A stretch of 39,012 bases of DNA from an uncultured bacterium (lineage in GTDB: Bacteria > Actinomycetota > Coriobacteriia > Coriobacteriales > Coriobacteriaceae), in the NCBI GenBank assembly GCA_905214105.1, contig CAJMKK010000013.1, positions 1 to 39,012 of the forward strand. Direction: 5' to 3'. The first letter of the stretch is position 1. Each line of letters opens with the position of its first letter. The notes beneath the pieces were generated by a model. That model saw nothing but the letters and a program-made list of their open reading frames with translations. It did no database searches and was not told where the DNA came from. Shown here piece by piece: positions 23,853 through 30,793 of this stretch. A program made the position numbers and the translations under genes.

Positions 23853-26153
23853 ATGTTCGCTGCCGCCATCTCGCTCGTCGGTCTTGCGGCGACCGTCTAC
23901 CTTGTCTTGCACGAGGCCAAGGCCATTCGCGCACAGTCGGGCGCCGTTGCCAAGGGCGCTATCGCCTGGAGCGTCGCCTTCGGTCTGTTCCAGGTCTTTT
24001 TGACTATTTGGGGCGCCATTGGCCTCGTCGCCCAAAACGAGCCGCTCGCCTTTGTGATGCTCATCCTGACCAACGCCATTCTCACCGGTTGCGCCTGGGC
24101 CAGCATCGCCCGCGACCGCATCGCCCCGCGCATCTTTGCGTTCGCCTCGGCCGACGCTCCCGCCCCCACGGGCAAGCTCGCCCGCCTGCGCGGCGCCTTT
24201 GTGGGCAAACCGCTCGTTGCCGCCGTGCTGTGCCTGCTGCTCGCCGGCGTCTTTGCGCTGCTGGGCATGGAGGTCTCGTCCAACCACGACTTTACCTGGG
24301 TCTACCCCCTGTGCATCCTGCTCGAGTGGGCCATCATCACCACGCTCATGACCGGCCTGTTCTTCCTGTTCCAGCGCCACGGCGCAGCTCCCGCGGTCCT
24401 GGCCTTTGCCCTCTTTGTCCTGGGCATTGCCGAGTTCTTCGTTATCACGTTTAAATCCATGCCGATCCAGCCGGGCGACCTTTCGGCCATCTCCACCGCC
24501 GCCGCGGTCGCCGGCAACGGCTACACCTTCTCGATCTCGCTGTTCTGCGTGCTGTCCATGGGCTTTACCGCCATCGCCATGCTGCTGTGCGAGTACGCCG
24601 GCTTGGTGGCACCGCACCGTCAGAAGGGTGCCGCCAACGCCAAGCGCATGCTGCTCACCAACCTGCTCGTGGCGGTGCTGTGCCTGGGTGGCGTGACCGC
24701 GCATGTCACGCTCATCGACTACTACAACACCCTCGGCATCACCGTCTACACCTGGCGCCCGCTCGAGAGCTACTGGCGCGAGGGCTACCTGCCCGCCTTT
24801 ATTAGTGCAGCACAGTCCATTAAGCCGCCCAAACCCGCCGACTACTCCGTCGACGATGCCAAGGCCACGCTCAAAAAGTACGCCAAGGCCTACGACAAGT
24901 CCGACGCGGCCAAGAGCGACGAGCGCACCGCCGCAAAGGAGCAGTTCGACAGCGAGAAGCCCACGGTTATCGCCATCATGAACGAGACCTTCTCGGACCT
25001 GTCCATCTACCAGGACATGCGCGCCGGCTACGAGGGCCCGCAGTACTTTAAGAACCTGTCCAACTGCCTCAGCCGCGGCAAGCTCTATGTGAGCGCCTAC
25101 GGCGGCGGTACCGCCAATACCGAGTTTGAGTTTATGACCGGCAACTCCATGGCCAACCTGGGCTCGGGCGTGTACCCCTACACCATCTACAACATGGAAA
25201 CGACCGGGAATCTGGCAGAGCAGTTCAAGTCGCTCGGATATTCCACCACGGCCATGCACCCCAACCACGCAACCAACTGGAACCGCGAGAACGTCTACAA
25301 GGACTTTGGCTTTGACCAGTTCCTGTCCATCAACGACTTCCAGGGAGCCGACACCCTGCGCGGCATGGTGACCGACCAGGCTACCTACGACAAGATTCTT
25401 GAGCTGCTTGACCAGAACGCCGATCCGCAGTTCATCTTTGATGTGACCATGCAGAACCACTCGGGCTACGACACGGGCCTGCTGCCGGTCGACAAGCAGA
25501 TGCACCTCAACATCGATACGACCGACCTGGACGCCAAGACCGTCGAGGACGGCACGCTCTCCGATGTCGACGAATATGTCTCGTGCATTGAGCAGTCCGA
25601 CCAGGCGCTGCGCTACTTCCTCAACGCCCTGAGCAAGCTCGACCGCAAGGTGGTCGTGGTGTTCTGGGGCGACCATCAGCCGTTCTTCCCGTCCAAGTTC
25701 AACGATAAGTGGTTTACCGACGAGGACGACGCCACGCACCAGGAACGTCTGTGGCAGACCGATTACATCATCTGGGCCAACTACGACGTGGCCGGCTGCG
25801 ACCAGACGAGCGAGGTCGACGACCTGTCCACCAACTACCTGTCCACCCAGCTGATGCAGCTGATCGGCGCACCGCTGACCGACTACCAGAAAGCGCACAT
25901 GACGCTGCGCGAGTCGCTGCCCGCCATCAACTCCGTTGGCTACGAGGACGCCAGCCTGCGCTGGGCACTCTCCTCCAACGTCACCGGTGACGACGCCGCC
26001 GCAGCAGCCGCCACCAAGGCGCGCGAGGATTACGCCAAGATGCAGTACTACGAGATGTTCCGCGACGGCAAGAACGTGTATACCGAGCACTTCCAGACCG
26101 AGGCCAACGAGACCGACCCCAACCTGGCGCCGGGTACGACCAAGATCAAATAG
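23853..26153 (+). CDS. LTA-synthase-type membrane sulfatase/phosphoglycerol transferase
   Basis: 766 residues from the ATG at 23853 (GAGGAG eight bases upstream). An N-terminal membrane domain of about seven helices (1-300) is followed by an extracellular alkaline-phosphatase-fold domain. Metal-site motif MNETFSD near 375, nucleophile Thr in GGGTANTEFEFMTG near 420, and WGDHQPF near 604 correspond to the LtaS active site. Family knowledge: these enzymes move glycerol phosphate from phosphatidylglycerol onto a glycolipid or polymer outside the membrane. Lipoteichoic-acid-like or other phosphoglycerol-decorated polymers are thus plausible here. Length exceeds typical LtaS (about 650), and there is an Ala/Lys-rich spacer near 325-365. 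Monocistronic. Confidence 0.9.
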   Translation: MFAAAISLVGLAATVYLVLHEAKAIRAQSGAVAKGAIAWSVAFGLFQVFLTIWGAIGLVAQNEPLAFVMLILTNAILTGCAWASIARDRIAPRIFAFASADAPAPTGKLARLRGAFVGKPLVAAVLCLLLAGVFALLGMEVSSNHDFTWVYPLCILLEWAIITTLMTGLFFLFQRHGAAPAVLAFALFVLGIAEFFVITFKSMPIQPGDLSAISTAAAVAGNGYTFSISLFCVLSMGFTAIAMLLCEYAGLVAPHRQKGAANAKRMLLTNLLVAVLCLGGVTAHVTLIDYYNTLGITVYTWRPLESYWREGYLPAFISAAQSIKPPKPADYSVDDAKATLKKYAKAYDKSDAAKSDERTAAKEQFDSEKPTVIAIMNETFSDLSIYQDMRAGYEGPQYFKNLSNCLSRGKLYVSAYGGGTANTEFEFMTGNSMANLGSGVYPYTIYNMETTGNLAEQFKSLGYSTTAMHPNHATNWNRENVYKDFGFDQFLSINDFQGADTLRGMVTDQATYDKILELLDQNADPQFIFDVTMQNHSGYDTGLLPVDKQMHLNIDTTDLDAKTVEDGTLSDVDEYVSCIEQSDQALRYFLNALSKLDRKVVVVFWGDHQPFFPSKFNDKWFTDEDDATHQERLWQTDYIIWANYDVAGCDQTSEVDDLSTNYLSTQLMQLIGAPLTDYQKAHMTLRESLPAINSVGYEDASLRWALSSNVTGDDAAAAAATKAREDYAKMQYYEMFRDGKNVYTEHFQTEANETDPNLAPGTTKIK

Positions 26154-26180
26154 CGACTAGCTACGAGTTCATAACTGAAA

Positions 26181-26309
26181 CGTCTGTCCGGGCGGAGGCA
26201 TATAAGGTTCCCTGCTCAGACAGTCCTGCGCAAGACGGGGCCACATTAAGTGGCCCCCTTTGCGTGCGGAACTCGCGATGAACCTTACATACCTCCGCCC
26301 GGACAGACG
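26181..26309. repeat. 129-bp palindromic element after the sulfatase gene
   Basis: Outer arms 26181-26210 and 26280-26309 match in 28 of 30 positions as inverted copies. Complementarity resumes inside and ends in a GGGGCCAC/GTGGCCCC hairpin with loop ATTAA (26237-26257). It lies 27 bases after the sulfatase stop. The gene-free gap 26154-26741 holds this element, two plus-strand terminator-like hairpins, a palindromic repeat array and a minus-strand terminator. Confidence 0.85.
26237..26261 (+). terminator. Terminator-like core hairpin
   Basis: Eight-base GC-rich stem with 5-nt loop followed by CCTTT; weak U-tract. It is the tip of the palindromic element 26181-26309 and probably the first terminator of the sulfatase gene. 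Confidence 0.6.
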
Positions 26310-26365
26310 CCTTGTTGTTGGAGCGCGGCCTGTCATGGGGGCATCCGCTGAACATATATAAGTTG

Positions 26366-26390
26366 AAGGCCACGTCATGTGGCCTTTTTT
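26366..26390 (+). terminator. Intrinsic terminator before the second palindromic array
   Basis: AAGGCCAC/GTGGCCTT stem with a 5-nt loop followed by TTTT. It uses the same GGCCAC...GTGGCC stem as the hairpin at 26237-26257 and lies seven bases before the array at 26397. Confidence 0.85.
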
Positions 26391-26396
26391 GCATCC

Positions 26397-26614
26397 GGAA
26401 GCCGTATCCCAGAATTCACGTCCGGAATGGGATGGAGTTTCCGCTTGTGACTCCGTTGGGAAAGCGCGTCCCACTCCAATCACAAATTCCGGGTCACATT
26501 TTCCGTCAAGCCCCTCAACCGGAAACGGCATCCCATTCCAAAGGCAAATTCCGGGACGCATTTTCCGAAACCCCACCCATCCGGAAATCCCATCCCACTC
26601 CGCGCACATCCGGG
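26397..26614. repeat. Palindromic repeat array, three and a half units at 61-63-nt spacing
   Basis: Units start at about 26397, 26458, 26521 and 26583; the last keeps only the left half-site. Each reads roughly GGAAACCGcATCCCA, about 16 bases, GGGATGnnnTTTCC, the same design, period and half-sites as the array at 4688-4858. Linker sequences differ. As at the first locus the array follows an intrinsic terminator closely. Confidence 0.85.
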
Positions 26615-26671
26615 CATAGAACAATCAGCTTATTAGGCCTTCCATCAATAAAGGGGCGCCCTCGTGTCAAG

Positions 26672-26699
26672 AAAAAAGCCTCGAGAACTTCGAGGCTTT
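26672..26699 (-). terminator. Terminator of the flavodoxin-like gene
   Basis: A 10-bp perfect stem (26675-26684 with 26690-26699) is followed on the minus strand by a run of six T. Confidence 0.9.
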
Positions 26700-26741
26700 C
26701 ACATTTGTATTGTTTTGCACGAAGGACCGCGAACGGCGAAG

Positions 26742-27293
26742 CTACTCTCCCAGCACGGCCTTTTTGGCGGCTGCAGCCATGTTGTCCAGATCTTCCTTGG
26801 TGGGGTGATCCTTTGCGGCGACCCAGTTATCGAGCAGCATCTTAAAGCGGACATTGTCGGGATCTTGCTCGAGCATGGCCTCGTAGCGCTGCTTGACCGC
26901 GGGACCCATCTTGCCCTGGCACATTGCCCAACCCACAAGCTCGGCATCCTCGGCCAAATTGGAAGTTACGCGATCAATAATCTGCTGGTAATAGCTCTGG
27001 TCGGCCCCAAAGCCGCAGGTGCCAAACAGGAAGACGCGCTTGCCGTGCAAGGCGGAGAGCAATGCCGCGACCGAAGGCGTGCATGCGCCCTTGTCGCACC
27101 AAAAACCGACGAGCACCGTATCGGCAGCGCAGGCACCCTGCGCCTCGAGCGCAACCTGATCTGCATCCGCATCGTCGCTCAGCGCGGCAGCGTGAATAAA
27201 CTCGATGCCTGCAGCCTGTAGGGCACGCTTGATTGCGCCCGAAACCATCCTGGTATTACCGCTCTTGCTGTTGACCACCAAAGAGCATGTCAT
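26742..27293 (-). CDS. Flavodoxin-like protein (Flavodoxin_3/BilS-like)
   Basis: 183 residues from the ATG at 27293; a GTG two codons upstream is the alternative, since the nearest purine-rich stretch (GGGGGAAACGAG) is far from both. The FMN phosphate loop SKSGNTRM is near residue 8, followed by GFWCDKGACT near 63, KRVFLFGTCGFG near 84 and MCQGKMGPAVKQRYEAM near 121. This last pattern resembles the small flavodoxin domain group that includes BilS, a partner of bilirubin reductase in gut anaerobes; no bilR-like gene is in the window, so a bilirubin link is not supported. Probably an electron-transfer or FMN-binding protein. Monocistronic. Confidence 0.8.
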   Translation of the reverse strand: MTCSLVVNSKSGNTRMVSGAIKRALQAAGIEFIHAAALSDDADADQVALEAQGACAADTVLVGFWCDKGACTPSVAALLSALHGKRVFLFGTCGFGADQSYYQQIIDRVTSNLAEDAELVGWAMCQGKMGPAVKQRYEAMLEQDPDNVRFKMLLDNWVAAKDHPTKEDLDNMAAAAKKAVLGE

Positions 27294-27464
27294 AGTCACG
27301 TTGCTCGTTTCCCCCAAAACTAGAGCCACTAATGCAATTTATTTGATGAATATCTTAGTACTAACGTGACAGATGTAAACCACCGTCTGTCGATTGGCGA
27401 CGCAGACGACATCTTTGGACAGATTTCGAACAGTATGTACTTCGGATTGAAACCGCCGCAGAAC

Positions 27465-27602
27465 GTTTCACGAATGGCCGAAAAACTGTTTCACAAAACG
27501 CCGTCAAATTGTTTCACATAATATCGTCAATTTGTTTCACGAAATACCATCAAATTGTGTCATGGTTTTTCGTCAAAATGTTTTACGCGCTGGTAAGATG
27601 CT
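27465..27602. repeat. Six tandem 23-nt iteron-like repeats
   Basis: Units begin at 27465, 27488, 27511, 27534, 27557 and 27580, each exactly 23 bases, of the form GTTTCACnnaatnCCGTCAAAtT. The middle four are best preserved; the sixth keeps only GTTTTAC and runs into the promoter of the ATPase gene. The remaining 27294-27464 part of this 346-base gene-free gap is AT-rich and shows nothing else I can name. Confidence 0.9.
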
Positions 27603-27607
27603 ATAAA
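27581..27607 (+). promoter_or_regulatory. Candidate promoter of the AAA ATPase gene
   Basis: TATAAA (27602-27607) is a good -10; TTTTAC (27581-27586) could serve as -35 with a short 15-base spacer. The last 23-nt repeat covers this -35, so a protein bound to the repeats would affect transcription. Confidence 0.5.
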
Positions 27608-27639
27608 ACAAAATGTTTCTTTGAATGGCGGGAAGTACG

Positions 27640-28905
27640 ATGACTAGGTATATGAGTAGATGTATCGATCGCTCAATCGAACGCGATCTTAGCATTTTTG
27701 GTGCCGTGCTCATTCAGGGACCGAAGTGGTGCGGAAAGACGACTACGGCCCAGCGATTCGCTGAATCATCGCTGTCTCTCTCCGACCCTGCCGGAGACTT
27801 TGCCGCACTGCAGCTTGCCAGGATCGACCCAGCTCAAGCAATAGTCGGCGCAACGCCGAGACTCATCGATGAGTGGCAGGAAGAGCCAAAACTGTGGGAC
27901 GCAATACGATTCGAATGCGATCGTCGGACCGGTGAGCCAGGGCAGTTTTTGCTTACGGGGTCAGCAACGCCAAACGACGCCGACCAACCGATGCACAGCG
28001 GCATCGGGCGCATATCACGCTTGCGCATGGAAACAATGACTCTGGCCGAACTCGGGGTTTCCTCAGGGGCGGTCTCGCTCAAATCGCTGCTTAACGGATG
28101 CCCCATCAAAGCGGCACTTGGATCCATCAACGGCATCGCCGATATCGCCGATTTGCTATGTCGTGGTGGTTGGCCTCAGGCGGTTGGCAAGACGACTGCC
28201 GATGCAATGCGTATATCCGCTGCCTACATCGACGGTGTCTGCGAATCGGATGTTTCGAGGGTTGACGGCGTGAAGCGTGACCCAGAGAAAGTCAGGGCTC
28301 TTCTGTCTTCGCTTGCGCGCAACGAATCCACTCTTGCCGGCGAAAAGTCTCTTGAGAAAGACCTCGGCGGTGAGGTATCGAGAAGTACGCTGCGGCGCTA
28401 TACGGATGCCTTGCGCAGAATACACATCATCGATGATATCCCGGCTTGGCATCCGGCGCTCAGGTCTCCGGTAAAGCTGCGGCAAAGTGCAAAAAGGCAC
28501 CTCGCCGACCCTTCGCTTGCCGTCGCACTGCTCGGAGCAAATCCGGAGTCATTGGCATCCGACCCGAAGACGCTGGGACTGCTCTTCGAATCCCTCGTCC
28601 TGCACGACCTTAAGGTCTATGCAGCCGCAAATGACTCATCGGTGTCCCACTACCATGACGCCGACGATCTCGAGGTCGATGCCGTTATACACAGGCGCGA
28701 TGGAACTTGGATTGCCGTGGAAATAAAACTCGGAAGTCCGCAGATCCCCGAGGCATCTGCAAACCTGCTTCGACTCGAGCGCAAACTTGTCGAGCGTGGC
28801 GAGAGACCGCCCGCGGCCAAGCTCATCGTCATCGGGTTCGGCACGCCAGCCCATACAACGCCCGAGGGCATTATCGTTGCCCCCGTTGACACACTCGCGC
28901 CCTAG
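27640..28905 (+). CDS. AAA_14/DUF4143 ATP-binding protein (COG1373 type)
   Basis: 421 residues from the ATG at 27640 (GGGAAG upstream). N-terminal P-loop with the family-typical Walker A GPKWCGKTT (27-35), Walker B-like RLIDEWQE near 76, sensor segment FLLTGSATP near 108. The C-terminal DUF4143 part has a nuclease-like pattern, LEVDAVIHRR...WIAVEIKLG (about 345-367), resembling a PD-(D/E)xK core. It uses AGG, AGA, ATA and CGA codons more than neighbouring genes, and AT-rich DNA precedes it, both hints of transfer. The family is common and patchily distributed and its function is unsettled; links to mobile elements or toxin-antitoxin-like systems have been suggested. Only 28 bases separate it from the convergent exporter gene. 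Confidence 0.88.
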   Translation: MTRYMSRCIDRSIERDLSIFGAVLIQGPKWCGKTTTAQRFAESSLSLSDPAGDFAALQLARIDPAQAIVGATPRLIDEWQEEPKLWDAIRFECDRRTGEPGQFLLTGSATPNDADQPMHSGIGRISRLRMETMTLAELGVSSGAVSLKSLLNGCPIKAALGSINGIADIADLLCRGGWPQAVGKTTADAMRISAAYIDGVCESDVSRVDGVKRDPEKVRALLSSLARNESTLAGEKSLEKDLGGEVSRSTLRRYTDALRRIHIIDDIPAWHPALRSPVKLRQSAKRHLADPSLAVALLGANPESLASDPKTLGLLFESLVLHDLKVYAAANDSSVSHYHDADDLEVDAVIHRRDGTWIAVEIKLGSPQIPEASANLLRLERKLVERGERPPAAKLIVIGFGTPAHTTPEGIIVAPVDTLAP

Positions 28906-28933
28906 CGCTGCATTACATGCCCCACGGGCTTGC

Positions 28934-30793
28934 TCACTGGGCGAATTGGCTGCGGTAGAGCTCGGCGTAGAAGCCGCCTGCCACTAGCAGCTCGTCGTGC
29001 GTGCCGCGCTCGATAATCTGGCCGTCGCGCATGACCAGGATGCAGTCGGCGTTGCGGATCGTCGACAGGCGGTGCGCCACGACAAAGCTTGTGCGACCTG
29101 CCATGAGCTCGTCGAATGCCGCTTGAACCTGCAGCTCGGTGCGGGTATCGATGCTCGACGTTGCCTCGTCCAGCAGCAGAATCGCCGGGTCGGTGAGCAT
29201 GACGCGCGCGATGCACAGCAGCTGTTTTTGACCTTGGCTAAACGTGCCGCCGTCCTCGCCGATTACCGTATCGTAGCCACCTGGCAGCTGCACGATAAAC
29301 TTGTGCGCGTGCGCGCGCTTGGCCGCCTCGATAACCTGCTCGCGCGTGGCATCTGGGCAACCGTAAGCGATGTTGTCCGCCACCGTGCCCTCGAACAGCC
29401 AAGTGTCCTGCAGCACCATGCCAAAGGCGCGGCGCAGGCTTGCACGCGTGTAATCACGCGAAGACCGGCCATCGACCATGATGCGTCCGGCATCGATATC
29501 GTAAAACCGCAGCAGCAAGTTGATGAGCGTCGTCTTGCCGCAGCCCGTGGGGCCGACCAGGGCAAAGCGCATGCCGGGTTTGGCCTCAATACAGATATCC
29601 TGCAGCAGCTTGCGGTCGGGCACGTAGCTAAAGTCCACATGTTCAAAGGCGACCTCGCCCTTCGGGGCGGCAAGCTCCGCGGCATCCGTCGCATCGGGCT
29701 CCTGCTCGCGTGCATCGAGCAGTGCGAACATGCGGCGCGCCGAGGCATACGCCGTCTGGATCTGCGTAATGACGTTGGTGACCTCATTGAACGGCTTGGT
29801 GTACTGGTTGGCATAGGACAGGAAGATCTGCACGCCACCCACCGTGAGCGCCGCCGGCACGCCCGTGATCACGCCCACGCAGCCGATCACAGCGACCACG
29901 GCATAGATGATGTTATTGATAAAGCGCGTGCCGGGGTTGGAGAGCGAACCCATAAACTGTGCGCGCTCACCTGCCGTATAGAGCTCGGCGTTAAGGGCAT
30001 CGAAGCGCGCTTGGGCGTTCGGGCCGTAGGCAAACGCATCCACCAGCTTTTGCTCGCCCACATACTCCTCGATATGACCGCCCAGTTGACCCTGAATACG
30101 CTGCTGGGCCGTAAAGCTTTTATTGGAAAGCTTGGCGATGGCGCCGGCTGCAAAAATGGAAAGCGGCGTGACGAGCACCACCACGAGCGTCATGGTCAGG
30201 TTGATGGAGAGCATAAACGCGAGCGTGCCCACGATGGTGATAACGCCGGTAAAGAGCTGCGTAAAGCCCTGCAGCAGGCCGTCGCCCACCTGGTCGACGT
30301 CGTTGACCACACGGCTCATAAGGTCGCCGTGGGCATGGCTGTCGATAAAGCTGAGCGGCATGCGGCTGAGCTTGTCGCTCGCCTCCACGCGCATGTCGCG
30401 CATCGTCTCGTAGGACAGACGGTTGACGCAGTAGCCCTGCAGCCACTGGAAGGCCGCGGCTCCCACCACGACGAGCGCGAGTTTGGTGACGAGCGGCAGC
30501 AGCGCGTCAAAGTCCACCTGCCCGGCGGCAACGATGAGGTCGATACCCTCGCCGATGAGGATGGGCGTATAGAGTTGCAAGATCACCGAGATGGCGGCGC
30601 TCACAAACGACGCCGTAAACGAAATACGGTGCGGGCGAACATAGCCCAGCAGGCGGCGCGTCACCGCGCCCACGGGATAGCGCTCGGGATCACCGGGTTG
30701 GCGCGGGCCGTCGCCCAGGTCGTTGAGGTTATCGTTGCCGGACACGTTAGCGGTCATCGTGGCGACCGAACCGGAAGAAGTATACGGATTCAT
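28934..30793 (-). CDS. ABC exporter half-transporter, catalytic subunit (second pair)
   Basis: 619 residues. A polar N-terminal stretch of about 45 residues precedes six membrane helices (about 50-330) and a nucleotide-binding domain with intact Walker A GPTGCGKTT (near 411), DEATSSID (near 542) and switch His (VVAHR). The signature is FSQGQ rather than LSGGQ. Its ATG directly abuts the stop codon of the upstream subunit gene (TAAATG), with AAGGAGGG inside that gene's end as ribosome site, so translation is coupled. Together with its partner it forms a heterodimeric exporter. No regulator gene is adjacent. Substrate unknown. Confidence 0.9.
   Translation of the reverse strand: MNPYTSSGSVATMTANVSGNDNLNDLGDGPRQPGDPERYPVGAVTRRLLGYVRPHRISFTASFVSAAISVILQLYTPILIGEGIDLIVAAGQVDFDALLPLVTKLALVVVGAAAFQWLQGYCVNRLSYETMRDMRVEASDKLSRMPLSFIDSHAHGDLMSRVVNDVDQVGDGLLQGFTQLFTGVITIVGTLAFMLSINLTMTLVVVLVTPLSIFAAGAIAKLSNKSFTAQQRIQGQLGGHIEEYVGEQKLVDAFAYGPNAQARFDALNAELYTAGERAQFMGSLSNPGTRFINNIIYAVVAVIGCVGVITGVPAALTVGGVQIFLSYANQYTKPFNEVTNVITQIQTAYASARRMFALLDAREQEPDATDAAELAAPKGEVAFEHVDFSYVPDRKLLQDICIEAKPGMRFALVGPTGCGKTTLINLLLRFYDIDAGRIMVDGRSSRDYTRASLRRAFGMVLQDTWLFEGTVADNIAYGCPDATREQVIEAAKRAHAHKFIVQLPGGYDTVIGEDGGTFSQGQKQLLCIARVMLTDPAILLLDEATSSIDTRTELQVQAAFDELMAGRTSFVVAHRLSTIRNADCILVMRDGQIIERGTHDELLVAGGFYAELYRSQFAQ

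Noticed and set aside
26169..26624. 151-codon minus frame across the second array and palindrome
   Set aside because: It covers a palindrome, a terminator and a repeat array, has no ribosome site and no recognisable product.
26742..27293. Bilirubin-reduction accessory protein BilS
   Set aside because: The sequence style resembles that flavodoxin group, but no bilirubin reductase gene is near, so only a flavodoxin-like call is made.
27465..27602. CRISPR array or coding repeat upstream of the ATPase
   Set aside because: The 23-nt units are contiguous with no spacers, are AT-rich and degenerate, and show no start codon with a ribosome site.
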